A stretch of DNA of 64,000 nt from Trifolium pratense (lineage: Eukaryota; Streptophyta; Magnoliopsida; Fabales; Fabaceae): the NCBI RefSeq assembly GCF_020283565.1, contig NC_060061.1, positions 32,091,362 through 32,155,361 on the forward strand, written 5' to 3'. Below the pieces are notes generated by a model. The model saw only the letters and a program-made list of their open reading frames with translations, was not told the origin of the DNA and ran no database searches. Shown in pieces: positions 1-12,171 of this stretch. Position 1 is the stretch's first letter. Each line of letters begins with the position of its first letter. The translations under genes were made by a program, and so were the position numbers.

Positions 1-1527
1 TTAATCTAATTGGAGATTCTCTGGTCTCCTATTTCTTTATGGATTTTCATAGTCACAATTTTTTGCTAAAATTTGGATTAATTGAATGTCAAACGTTGTA
101 GAACATGCTCAATTGATCGCAAAGTCTTAAAACATAACTCCATTATAATATATTATCCTCTCCGGACTCGAGATATGAATGAATAATGATAGATCGCAAA
201 GTTTTTATTTTAATAGAAAAATTATTAAATTTTGTTATGTGAATTCACAAAAGATAGAAACTATTGAATAAAATATCTATCATATTATATTCCACCTTAT
301 TTCATTTCTTTATCCTATATTACACTACACTATAAGAATTGTATTATTTGAACATCAAAATATTGACAATATACTATAAGACATCATATATATATTTATT
401 TTTAACTCTCTTACTTTTTGTCTTCTATACTTTATACATATTTAAAAAAAAACACACAAAATATACTCCCTCCAGTCATTAATATAAGAAAAAAATTAAT
501 TATTTAGACCAAATACATTAAACATTATATAAATCTAAGGCTTAAATTCAGTTTTACCCTCATATTTTAAAATCCTGAATTTTACCCCCCCTTATTTTAT
601 AATATTTTGGATTTTAAGCCTTAATAAAAAATTTGAATTTTTTAAAATAAGATGAATTATTTATTTGCAAAAAATTTAAAAAATCATATTTAATTCATCT
701 TTTGTTAAGAAAATTTAAACTTTTGTAATAGAGATTCATATAATATATTAAACATGAACGCAGAAAAAAAAATTTAAAATTTAAAATGATATGCACGAGT
801 TGAATGAAAAGTAGGTACTAAAAACATTGACGGAAAAACTTCAGGGACTAAAAAATGTAAAAAAACAATTTCAAGGTCTAAAATAAAATTTTTGAAAAAT
901 TATAGAGACCAAAAATATATTTAACCCTTTAAAATATGAGCCGATAAAAGAGGGAAACTTTTGAATTTCAAATAAAAACCCATTGATAACTTAAGAGGTT
1001 GGTGGTGATTTGGGGAAGAGATTAAACATTGAAATGGAAATTTTTGGTTTATGATTATGATTGGGTCAGTGAAATTGGAATATGAATGAAGAAGTTATGG
1101 GGAGTTGAGGAGAAAGGATGGATGAATATAAAAGCCAAATAATTTGCTGAGCAGGTTTGGCTTGTAGCTGGCGTGGTCAAAAAATTGTGCGAAGAACCTG
1201 AAGGTAATAGAATTGACATTAATCATACTCACCTTGTATAAATAAATACTAGGAGTACTATTTTGAATTTTGATTGTTTGAGAGTTGTTACGGTTGACTC
1301 TTGAGGGTGCAATTGTGTTGCAGATGATGTGTGATTTCAGTATTGTCGTTTAATATCCTGCTCTGCTCTGCTCTACTGAAGATAATGATGGAGTTTATTC
1401 TTCTCAGTTCTCACTGTCACTGCTCAAGTTCGTGGGATCTTGTGCTGTGTGCTTTTAACAAACGAAATAACACCTTGCACGGCCTCAAAGACGGATCCAA
1501 AAATTTTAACTTGTGAGGGCATGGTCA
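1..1527. other. AT-rich intergenic flank left of the Helitron
   Basis: I see no gene here. The only open frames are short and have no recognisable domain. A CTCCCTCC motif near 466 resembles one end of a Stowaway-type MITE, but I could not find its partner. A MITE-like repeat lies at about 539-927 and is listed separately. The stretch 1000-1500 is ordinary low-GC sequence with no clear exon structure. Confidence 0.5.
539..927. repeat. degenerate MITE-like repeat
   Basis: The block begins GGCTTAAATTCAG and ends with the reverse complement of GGGTTAAATATATTTTTGG. Both ends resemble the termini of common legume foldback or Mutator-type MITEs with GGTTAAAT/GGCTTAA starts. The interior carries phrases such as 'ggactaaaaaatg' that recur in that repeat class. 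The arms are poorly conserved and I see no clean target duplication, so the boundaries are approximate. Confidence 0.4.
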
Positions 1528-3058
1528 TCTACTTCTATCCAACAAAGAAAATACCATCGAAATTACTAACATGCCCCTTACCTTCCAACATTGGAAAAAA
1601 AAATACATGTGGCATTAGCATTAAATGCTACCTTCCTTTCCCTCTTCTCTTTCTACTTCTTTGAAACCAATCATATCACCTTTTCACTTCACATTAGCAA
1701 AGCTAGCAAGTGAACTGATGTAAGTCCCACAAATCCATATCTTCTTCTCACATTTTGAGTTTCAATCTTCATATTTCCAACTCCGATTTGCATTTGTTAT
1801 TGCGATTGAGTTGTCATGTTTTCATCTTTTCATATTTACCAATAATATGTGCTTTTTTTTTTTCCTTTTTTTACCATTTTCCTTTGCATGTTATCAAACA
1901 AAAAATTGCCAAGAACAACAACTCGATTTAGACTTTCGTGTTCTATGTGTTCATTCTATGTTAACAACAACTCTTTGTGTTCATTTCGCTTTTCATGTTG
2001 TTGTCTTTCTTAGAAGTTGTATAGTCAACTATGTTTGTTTTTCATGTTGTTGTTGTTGTTAAAAACTGCATCTAACATGCTTGAGCTTAACAAGAGTTAC
2101 TTTTCGTTTTGTAGGTCACATCATGTCAAGAGAGTTTGATTTCATCAAGGATCTCACCAAAGATAGGGAGATTTGGAAAATAGCTGTAAGAGTTGTTGAC
2201 ACTTGGACTGTTATAGGCACCAATGGTTTTCCACATGTTGAAATGGTTATTGCTGATTCAAAGGTTAACATTGCTTAAACTTTTGTCTAAGTTGCATATC
2301 TATCAGTTCCAGCAACTAACATATTATCCTTTGGTTTTATGTCTTTTTAGGGTGATCGTGTTCAAGCTATAACTCGCCATAAGGAATTTGAACATTGGAA
2401 GGATTTTGTTGTCTACAATAATGTCTATGTTTTGCATAACTGTCATGTTTATGATAATGATGCAGGTTTTAAAACCTGTGATAGTCCATACAAAGTTGTG
2501 TTTGGTTCCGGTACCAAGTTCATGAAAGATGACTCTATCACTAACATTCCTCCTCATCATTTTCGCTTCAAAAGTTTTAAGGAAGTTCAGGATGGAAAGT
2601 TTAAAATCAATCTTTTGTATGGTAGGTTCTTCAACCTTTAGTATAATATTTTTTAGGATTGCACTGCTGTGGTGTTGAAGTAATGTTTTGTCATGTCATT
2701 TTCAGAGATCATTGGCGTTCTTCATGAAGTTGTCAAAACTCAGACCACAACTTCTGGAAGAAAACCTTGCACAAATTTAATCTTGGCTAATGAAAGGTAA
2801 AGGCAAATTCAGTTTGTTTATTATAACAACAAAGATTTTAGTTATTGTATTCTGAGAAACTAACATATCTTATTTGTAATATCATGTTTTTTAGTGGAGA
2901 CATGGTTGATGTTACTTTGTGGGAAGCTTTTTCTACTCAATTACAAAACTTAATTTCTGGTCGCAAAGAAAAGGGTCCAATCTTTTTAATCCTAACACAT
3001 GCTCAGTGTAAACTAGGAGGTCTATAATATTCCTCAATCTCCATTATCAAATTGTCTA

Positions 3059-4183
3059 TGAAATTCTGGCACACTAGTAACACGATGTTGAACACGATGC
3101 TCCAACACTGTATGTTTGATCCGATGATCCAACACTGTGTTCAACACTGAACTAGACGAACAATAAGGAAATATAAAATGCACGAAACAGAATAACACAG
3201 TTATTTGTTAACCCAGTTCAGCATAACAGCCTACTCTGGGGGATACCAATCCAGGAGTGAATCCACTATGATAGTATTAGTTTGAAGCCCTCAATAAACG
3301 CCCCGTTTATGACTTCTCACCTAATCACCACCCGTGCTATATTCTACCTAAGTCACACCTAGGTATGAGAACCTCCGCTCACCTCCTCTTGATCACAGCC
3401 ACTGTGATCGTACACTTCTAGATTCAACAGGTGAAGACACACTTCATAAAACACATACCAATTCCTTACTTAAAAGCTTTGGAATTGTATACACACACTA
3501 TCTCCTTGCTTAGAAGCTCCAAAGATATTACAACACAAAGACACACAGTTCCTAGTCTAGTGGAAAATCAACACAAGACTCAGAACACAATTAACAATAC
3601 TAAAACCCTGAACACATGCTTTGTAAGACTCAAATCTGGTTTCAGTGATCTGAACAATGGTGTCAAGCTCCTTTAAATAACCTTCACTGGCACAGGCTAG
3701 GACTTCAATTAGGCTTCAATAGCACAGCATGATTAAAGGTTCCTTCAAGGAATAATCTTCAATTAAAATGTTTTGTTTCCTTAACTTGAAGATCTGATTA
3801 GCAAACAAAACTTGATCACGAGATCCATTATTAATTATACGTGACAACGCTCCTTATCTCAAACGAACATTTATTGTGGATTCCATATTTAGAATTTAAA
3901 TCTTTTATCTCTTAATATTGAGGAACTAATAACACATAAATCGCTTACTGAAGATTCTGGAAACACCTGTGTGTTGGCACACAAATTAAAAGGCGTGGAT
4001 TAAATCTTCAATCAAATCTTTCAAAGATCTTACGCAAAAATATATCATTCGCAAAAACAGAGCGCACTGGATGTGGTATCCAATGTTGAAGCATGAATGT
4101 TGTATCAAATGTTGAAGCATTCTATCCAACATCTTGCTTGAATATTTGTTTTAGCAAAATGAGGCCAACATAAAACACCAACA
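3059..4183 (-). repeat. Sirevirus left LTR (3' LTR of the element)
   Basis: On the + strand it begins TGAAATTCTGG and ends ACACCAACA; read in element orientation it starts TGTTGGTGTT and ends in CA. It is the same length as the right LTR (1125 bp). By eye it differs from it at about four positions, in the areas of 3527, 3553, 3749 and 4111. The flanking 5-bp GTCTA lies immediately to the left. Confidence 0.95.
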
Positions 4184-5350
4184 ATCTCCCCCTTTGGCAA
4201 TTTTTGGCTAAAACAACTTAAGATCATTTCAACCAATCTAGAGAGATACATCACCTACCTTTCTTCAAATCAACATAAGCACACAGTCATGAAGTAAAGT
4301 AGAACATCTTTAAATGCAGTTTTCAATAGAACTTCTCAGATGAAAATAGCAAATAAGAATAGTTGTATCGCACAAGAATAACAGAGACATGCAACAGCGG
4401 AATAGTGAACACAACTCGCCTCACAGGAAAACGCCAATGGAGTGAAAAATATTTCTCATAAAAAGAATCACCGGGGAAAAATAAATTCCTCTCAGGAATC
4501 AAGATGTTCATTTTCAACAGAGCATCAGGTAACGTGATTCAGCATCGATTAGAACATCTAGCATTGGGCCACTGAAGGCAAACCAAGGCAAACCACAGCA
4601 CATAATACTACTCTTCACAGATTCAGCAGACAATCAGCAGTACATCAGGCAGACTTACTAACTCTCCCCCTTTTTAGTCACAAAATATGCCAAACAGAAG
4701 CTTCATGAACGAAGAGTATCACAGAAATCCATAGTGCAGAGTATCAGAGCATAACAAATCCATATAATAGTATCTAGCAATCCGTAGTCTTGTAATAGCA
4801 GAAGCATTACTTCACATACAAAAATGCAGCAGCATTGCTATACATAACATATACTACACTCCACAACAGGAAAGGCAAATGTCTCTACATTAAGCACCAC
4901 ATCATGAAACATCAGATAACTACTCCCCTTCAAGACATGCATAACAGAGTATCAAAACATCACACACCACTCATGCAAAGCACATTCAGAACATATGCAA
5001 AGCACATACATCAGATACTATACATCACATACTGCTACCGTGCCTACAGCAGATGTTAGAGCATCTGTCAGCACATCATGCTCACTAAATAATACTCCTC
5101 CCCCTCAATATCAGAGATGAGCAAAAATTTAATCAAACATGTTTACTCCCCCTAAAAAAGTGCATATCATAACAAGGTATCCGAGTACCACATGCATATC
5201 AGAACTTACTCCCCCTTAATCCTTACAGAGCAAACATAAGTACTACGACATATATCAAATGTTGCAACATCAAATAGCACATCAACACACTGCACACTAC
5301 TAACTACCAACTACTCCCCCTTTTTTAGACAAAATAGGGTCTTCATAGAA
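4184..5350 (-). other. Sirevirus 3' untranslated region with repeated polypurine tracts
   Basis: No gene is seen. In element orientation this stretch precedes the 3' LTR and contains a series of purine runs of the form AAAGGGGGAG, visible on the + strand as CTCCCCCT-type runs near 4185, 4663, 5098, 5146, 5209 and 5313. The one touching the LTR is the functional tract by position. Multiple polypurine tracts upstream of the 3' LTR are a known hallmark of Sireviruses, which supports the lineage call. Confidence 0.75.
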
Positions 5351-5415
5351 ATAGCAGAAAATCCAGAGACATAGTGCAGAATATCACAGTCCAGATGCAC
5401 ACAGGGTGCTTAAAT

Positions 5416-6376
5416 TTAGATCATAGCCCACACATGAAAAATAAATCCAAAAGAAAACATTACACAGAGGCACTGTCTTGGGGAATCATTTCCCTCATCT
5501 TCAACCTCAGAGTCTTCTTCCTCATTATCACCACCTGCACCAACACTCAGATTCTCATCAACACCTGCGTCAGTTGCTTCTAATGCAGCTTCTTCAAGCT
5601 TCAGAGCATGAATCATTCGCTCAAACTACAACTTCTTTTCATCCAGCTAACTAGAGGTTGTAAAAAGCATATCTACTACCTCCATCACAACAAACACATA
5701 GTCAACATTCAAAAAATAGACATTTCCCCTTGTTTGCATAATATGACAAGGGCATAAGAAAACATTGTTCCAATCTCCCATGAACAGTCTTTGGCTGAGG
5801 TTCATCCAAGAAGTCAACCTCATCAAGATCAATCATCTCTTGTTCTTCATCTACTATCTTTTCAGACTCAGTATCTTTATCACCAAGAGAGACAACTTTC
5901 TCTATACTTTCCTCTGTTTTAGAGTCTTCAATAGCATCAGCAGGAATATCATTCTTTTCTTTGTCCTGCAATTCATCTTCAGTAGCAGCCTCAAAATGAC
6001 AGCTATCACCAAAAGACTCAGTGATAGTGGTAGCATTTGGATTAGGCTGGACAGAGGATGTTCCAACATCCTGTGCAACATCAAGGGTAGTAATGTTCTC
6101 CTTGATAGAAAAAGTAACAAGCTCAACAACAGAATCAGAGATGGACTTATCAGATGGAGCCACATGATCATTCACAACTACAAATGGTTGTACAGTAGCA
6201 TCAACAGTATTATCAGAGTTTAACATGGTGATCTGATTGGAATAAAATAGTTTTTGATTGAATTGAACTTCAAACAAAGCACAATCAGTGGGACAGTAGG
6301 TGAAAGAGAGTTGATTGCATGTTATGACACGGTTATGGCAATTTTGATATGATTGCCCGGAATTAGCGTGCATCAC
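5416..6376 (-). pseudogene. Sirevirus env-like ORF remnant
   Basis: A 224-codon open frame (5702-6376) lies 51 bp downstream of the pol stop, where Sireviruses place their env-like ORF. It encodes an acidic, Ser/Thr/Asp/Glu-rich polypeptide with no enzymatic motif. The likely continuation (5416-5616, acidic, ending NDSPRQCL and beyond) is in another frame. It is preceded by a TAG where Gln would be expected (after GAAAAGAAGTTG in element orientation, near 5630), so the ORF is broken. I see no clear signal peptide or transmembrane segment in the readable part. The function of these ORFs is unresolved even in intact relatives. Confidence 0.6.
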
Positions 6377-6427
6377 TGGTGGGAGCGAAGTGAAAAATGT
6401 GGTTGCACGCTCAAAACTCCTTAACTG

Positions 6428-9427
6428 CTACAATTCCTTATGCAGGCAAATTCTTAATTTGCCCCTTAGCCTTTCAAACTCAACAACATCCAATGCTTTA
6501 CTGAATATGCATCCAATAGCAACATGATCAAGCTTCACAATATTTTCTTCAACTAAATCCCTGATAAATGGGACTTTGTTGACACGAGCAAGTTTTGATT
6601 TAGGATCAGCAGATTCATTGTTAGAACCTGAAACTTCATCAAATACAATATCATATGACTGTTGAATGGAAGATTCATCATCTGCTGTTTTGGTTGATGA
6701 TGCATCATCAACTACCACATTCATTAATTCCACGGTAACTTTAGTTCTAGAGTTATAAACTCTGTAAGCTCTGCTGTTTGTGGAGTATCCAAGAAAAATG
6801 CCTTCTGATGCACAGGAATCAAAGAATTTTGCATTCTCAAATTCTTTTCCACGATCACTTCTTATTCTTACAATAACAACCTCCTTTTCTCTTTGAAGTT
6901 GTAAGCATAAGTTTCTAAAAGTTTCAAAGCTGTCTGATTTTTCTCTAAGGAAATCTATCCAAGTGAATCTAGAAAAATCATCTTCCAAAGCAAAAACATA
7001 CCTTTTACCACCAAGATTTTCAGTCTGCATAGGTGCCATCAGATCTATGTGTAATAGTTCAAGTGCTCTAGATGTAGCCGAATGTTGGAGCCTCGGATGT
7101 GCCACCATGGTTTGCTTGCCTATTTGGCACTCACCACATATAGTTCCTTCCTCAATCTTGAGCTTTGGATTTCCCTTGATTGTTTCTTCTGCTATGACCT
7201 TTTTCAAACCTCTCAGATGTAAGTGACCCATTTTTTTATGCCACAGCTTCACTTTATCCTCTTTGCTTAAGAGACAAGTGGACAAGTGGTTTTCTTCTTC
7301 AGAGACCCATAAGTAGCAGTTGTCCTTTGACATCACACCCTTCATCAAGAGTCTTCATTCTTCATTTGTAACAAGACATTCTGACTTTGTGAAGTTTACT
7401 TTCATGCCTTGATCACACAACTGGCTAATGCTGATTAGATTAGTTGTAAGACCTTTCACCAATAGAACATTATCTAGATTTGGCAATCCATTGTTGATTA
7501 GATTCCCAATTCCTTTTATCTCTCCCTTAGCTCCATCACCAAAGGTTACATAACTTGTGGCATAGGATTTTAAGTTGGCAAGACATCCTTCCACTCCAGT
7601 CATGTGTCTTGAACATCCACTGTCAAAGTACCAATCTTGTCTAGATGATGCTCGTAGTGATGTGTGAGCTATCAGACATACATCATTCTCTTTTTCTTTC
7701 CACTCTTTCTTAGTTTTCACATTTTCTGGCTTTGGTGCAGGTGACCGGAAATTCTTTGGGTAACCATACAATTTATAGCAATAAGGCCTTATGTGCCCTT
7801 TCCTACCACAATAGTGACATTTCCAGTTCCTTCTTCTAGATTTAGTTCTTGACCAGTTATTCCGATGTGGAGGAGGATGTTGAGGCATCGATCCAGTCTG
7901 TGCAGGAGGCTTAGGTTTGGATTTTAACCAAGTGTCAGTTCCCTGGTGTGTGGGAGGATGTGGTGGTAAAAAACCAGCACTGACAGGAAAAGTCTTCTCA
8001 ATGGGAGTACTGATTGTAGCTTTGTTGTATCCCATTTGTTGATCAACAATCTCATAGTCAAAGCCAATTGGTTTCTTTCCTGCACTTTGTTTCAATAGCA
8101 TTGCTTGGAATTTTTCTTCTCCTGATCCATAAACTCTGACTTGTCTTCTAGCATGCTCCAAGTCAACATTTAGTTTTTCAATCTCTTTGTTGAGAGCATC
8201 AATTTTTGCAAGATAGTCATTCTTCTCAGCCTGTAGTTGACAATTAACCTTCTTTTGTCTTTCCAATGCCTTACAAACTTCATTACTCCTGATGAACAGA
8301 TCCTTATAGGTGGCAACCAGTTCTTCATAAGATGTTTCATCACATGATTCAGCATCAGACTCACACAGACCTGTCAGCGCATTGACATGTTTTGCAGATC
8401 CACTTTCAGTTTCCTCCTCTGAGTCATCCTCATCTGACCAAGTGATAGCCAGACTTTTCTTTTGTCTCTTCAGAAAGGTAGGACATTCAGCTTTGATGTG
8501 TCCATATCCTTCACATTCTTGACACTGGACCCCTTCTGACTGACTGGTTTTCTCATCACTTCTAGCCCTTCTTTGATCATTGGTCTGTTTGTTGATGTCG
8601 AGCTTGATGCTTGGCACATTGAACTTAGACTTTTTGTCCATTCTTTTCACGATTCTGTTGAATTGTCTTCCTAGCAAGACCATTGCTTCTGACAAACTTT
8701 CATCACTCTCCAAATCTGATTCTTCATCTTCTCTAGTGTTGGAGGCAAAGGCTAAACTTTTATTTTTCTTTTCTTTTCTTTGATTCATGCCTAACTCATA
8801 GGTTTGAAGTGAGCCTATTAGTTCATCCACTTGAATGTTGACCAGATCTTGAGATTCTTCAATTGCTGTCACTTTCATGTCAAACCTCTTAGGTAGAGAT
8901 CTGAGAATTTTGCTCACAAGCTTTTCATCTGATATGGGTTCTCCCAAGGCATCAAAAGAATTTGCAAATTCTAAAATATTCATGTGAAAATCATGAATAG
9001 TCTCTTCTTCCTTCATACTCAGATTTTCAAAGTTTGTGCGAAGCATCTGAAGTTTGGACAACTTTACCTTGTTGGTTCCTTCATGTGCTTTCCTAAGTAT
9101 CTCCCACGCATGTTTAGCCACAGTGCATCGTTTGACAAGTCTGAACATGTTGATGTCCACCCCATTGAATATGGCATTTAAGGCTTTTGAGTTTCCTAGA
9201 GCTAAGTCATCCTCGTCTTTAGAATAGTCTTTTGTAGGCTTGATTTCACTGGTTTTCTTTCCATCCTTATCAATGACCACTGGGGGTTCCCAGCCATTTT
9301 CTACAGCTTTCCATGTTCTGCTATCAATGGATTTAAGAAAAACCATCATCTTAGCTTTCCAGTAGTCATAGTTCTCAGGCCCTATTAGTAAGGGCGGTCT
9401 GGAAATTGTTCCTCCTTCCTTGTCCAT
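6428..9427 (-). pseudogene. Sirevirus gag-protease-partial integrase, RT deleted, one in-frame stop
   Basis: One reading frame runs from the ATG at 9427 to the stop at 6428, broken only by a TGA at 7355-7357. In order: a gag of the UBN2 type; two zinc knuckles (CQECEGYGHIKAEC near residue 301, CHYCGRKGHIRPYC near 538); the aspartic protease motif DSGCSRHMTG near 602; then, past the TGA, a GAG-pre-integrase domain (HKKMGHLHLRGL) and the start of the integrase core (HIDLMAP, then SDRGKEFE). At FFDSC the sequence jumps to SEGIFLGYSTNS, which is the integrase C-terminal part, so the catalytic Glu region is missing. A second deletion joins the post-integrase spacer to the last residues of pol (IRDLVEENIVKLDHV...ALDVVEFERLRGKL). 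RT and most of RNase H are absent, yet the frame is kept. Confidence 0.9.
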
Positions 9428-9479
9428 TTCACCAGAAAGTATTTTCCCTGAAGCTCACCCTAAATCCAGAACAGGGTGC

Positions 9480-9495
9480 CTGCTCTGATGCCAAT
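9480..9495 (-). other. Sirevirus primer-binding site
   Basis: In element orientation the bases after the 5' LTR read ATTGGCATCAGAGCAGG. This differs by one base from the TGGTATCAGAGC complement of the plant initiator-Met tRNA 3' end. Its position directly inside the right LTR fixes the element's orientation as minus. Confidence 0.85.
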
Positions 9496-10620
9496 TGAAA
9501 TTCTGGCACACTAGTAACACGATGTTGAACACGATGCTCCAACACTGTATGTTTGATCCGATGATCCAACACTGTGTTCAACACTGAACTAGACGAACAA
9601 TAAGGAAATATAAAATGCACGAAACAGAATAACACAGTTATTTGTTAACCCAGTTCAGCATAACAGCCTACTCTGGGGGATACCAATCCAGGAGTGAATC
9701 CACTATGATAGTATTAGTTTGAAGCCCTCAATAAACGCCCCGTTTATGACTTCTCACCTAATCACCACCCGTGCTATATTCTACCTAAGTCACACCTAGG
9801 TATGAGAACCTCCGCTCACCTCCTCTTGATCACAGCCACTGTGATCGTACACTTCTAGATTCAACAGGTGAAGACACACTTCATAAAACACATACCAATT
9901 CCTTACTTAAAAGCTTTGGAATTGTATACACACACTATCTCCTTGCTTAGAAGCTCCAGAGATATTACAACACAAAGACACACAGTTTCTAGTCTAGTGG
10001 AAAATCAACACAAGACTCAGAACACAATTAACAATACTAAAACCCTGAACACATGCTTTGTAAGACTCAAATCTGGTTTCAGTGATCTGAACAATGGTGT
10101 CAAGCTCCTTTAAATAACCTTCACTGGCACAGGCTAGGACTTCAATTAGGCTTCAATAGCACAGCATGATTAAAGGTTCCTTCAATGAATAATCTTCAAT
10201 TAAAATGTTTTGTTTCCTTAACTTGAAGATCTGATTAGCAAACAAAACTTGATCACGAGATCCATTATTAATTATACGTGACAACGCTCCTTATCTCAAA
10301 CGAACATTTATTGTGGATTCCATATTTAGAATTTAAATCTTTTATCTCTTAATATTGAGGAACTAATAACACATAAATCGCTTACTGAAGATTCTGGAAA
10401 CACCTGTGTGTTGGCACACAAATTAAAAGGCGTGGATTAAATCTTCAATCAAATCTTTCAAAGATCTTACGCAAAAATATATCATTCGCAAAAACAGAGC
10501 GCACTGGATGTGGTATCCAATGTTGAAGCATGAATGTTGTATCCAATGTTGAAGCATTCTATCCAACATCTTGCTTGAATATTTGTTTTAGCAAAATGAG
10601 GCCAACATAAAACACCAACA
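9496..10620 (-). repeat. Sirevirus right LTR (5' LTR of the element)
   Basis: This is an 1125-bp direct copy of 3059-4183 with about four single-base differences seen by eye. The 5-bp host duplication GTCTA follows at 10621-10625. Confidence 0.95.
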
Positions 10621-12171
10621 GTCTACTTAACATTAATAGAAATACACTTACTAATTAAAATTTTTTCCAATAATTTAACTTCATTTTAGATAATGGGAGG
10701 CCAACCTTTTGTAACAATTGGTCAGGATCACAGCTTTTAATTAATCATAACCACTTAGATGTTGCCAACTTTAAGTCTTTGTAAGTTACAACTTTGCGGT
10801 GCTTAAATATTTAACAACATCTTCCCATTGTTTACTATGATCATGCTTATTAATTTTGTATTAGATTTAAAGACATTGAAAACTCTCAAGCTGCTACTCA
10901 AGACTTTACTCAGGTTTCGTCTTCATCTCAATTAGGCAAAGATGACCACTTCTCAAATATGTCTCAGGTCAAAACTATTGCTCAAATGAAACTTTCTCAA
11001 AAGGTTGTTATTTAGTTACACCTTATTTTAAATTTAATATTATCTTTTAACATATATAATCACATTTCGTCAGCAAAAAATTATTTTTTGTTTATTGCAG
11101 GACTCATATTGCATTACTGTTGGAACAACCAAAAAATTCAATCCTAATCAATTTGGTTGGTACTATGAGAGTTGTTCCAAATGCACAAAGTCCTCAAGGT
11201 CTATGGGTGAGAATTATACATGCTCATGTGGTGAAAATGTCAAAGTTCCAATTGCTAGGTATGGTTATTTTATTCATCTCAACGTTTGTGCCTCTTATAG
11301 TATATGCGCATTAATCACTCTTTCTTATATTTTTACCGTGTTAGGTACAAAGTTGTTATTCAAGTTGAATCCGAAGAACATAAGGCTGATTTTGTTTTTT
11401 GGGATAGTGAATGTCATGGTATTATTGGTACAACTGCTGAAGAACTAAGGGAGAAAATGAAGAAGGTATCTTTCATTGGTAGCACTCAAATTTACCTATC
11501 TACTTACTTAATACCGGAAGATTACTTTAATTCATGATTTGTTTAACTATTGTGAGCAGGTTGGTGAGGACGATCCCAAAATCTATCCTATTGATCTTGA
11601 CAAGCTACTGAACTTAGAGTTTGCATATAAAGTCAAGTACCAAAGTTATTATCGTCAAGCTTCCATTAATCAGATGACCAATGATCCAACACTTATTGCT
11701 AACATCAAGCTTCACATGAATTTAAAACATGTTCGTTCCCGCTTATATTTTTCTTCTTCTCAATATACTTTTAAGTTTTACAATTGATATTTATTGTTTT
11801 TGCTTTTGTGTTAGCCTTCACAATCTGTTGAAATTTAACTCAAAGATGGAACTAATGCTCAAAAGGAGAACACTGAATGCTCTGATTCTTTGGTATTTGC
11901 TTCGGTACGCTTTTCACTTATCCCTGCTATCTATTTATTCATTTCTAATTACTGATTACATTGATTAATACATTGTAATTTCTGTTTCGCGAACCCATCT
12001 TAACAACAATCTCTTTCGGCTTGCGGAGACAATGAATTTGACATTACTTCAAACTCTACACCTGCTAAGCGTCTTTCTGCAGCAATTCAAGTTGACGACA
12101 TTCCATCTCCGCCTTTAACAACAACTAAGCGTTCATCCACAAAGAACGCCAAGCATGTCAAACTTGAATGA

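Larger units (their letters stand above)
3059..10620 (-). mobile_element. Sirevirus (SIRE/Maximus-type Ty1/copia) deletion derivative, 7562 bp
   Basis: Two 1125-bp LTRs (3059-4183 and 9496-10620) flank the element. It is bordered by a perfect 5-bp duplication GTCTA at 3054-3058 and 10621-10625. The element reads on the - strand. A primer-binding site close to the initiator-Met tRNA type (TGGCATCAGAGC) abuts the right LTR, and the polypurine tract GCCAAAGGGGGAGAT abuts the left LTR. The gag has two zinc knuckles and an env-like region follows pol, as in Sireviruses. Reverse transcriptase and most of RNase H are absent, and the integrase has an internal deletion, so the copy cannot move on its own. 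I count about 4 differences between the LTRs, so insertion was recent. Confidence 0.95.
2123..12171 (+). pseudogene. Helitron-borne RPA70-like ssDNA-binding protein, 11 exons, Sirevirus in intron 4
   Basis: The exons I splice are 2123-2263, 2351-2621, 2706-2796, 2895-3019, 10690-10780, 10865-11003, 11101-11258, 11345-11465, 11560-11730, 11815-11904 and about 12007-12171. The phases agree across every junction up to exon 9. The N-terminus (MSREFDFIKDL...WKIAVRVVD) is the OB-fold DBD-A type of plant replication factor A1. Exons 2-4 form a second OB-fold region. Exon 7 carries a Cys-rich zinc site (ESCSKC...YTCSCGE) of the RPA1 C-terminal domain. RPA1 coats single-stranded DNA; in Helitrons it presumably assists rolling-circle transposition. 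There are defects: an in-frame TAA at 11836-11838 in exon 10, and no AG acceptor before the last exon (AACAAC where ACAG would fit). The Sirevirus lies wholly in intron 4, so exons 1-9 could still be read if a large intron were removed. Confidence 0.8.

Noticed and set aside
1331..2062. Short open frames before the RPA-like gene
   Set aside because: Low complexity (Phe/Cys/Leu-rich) with no domain; the RPA-like ATG at 2123 begins the conserved protein.
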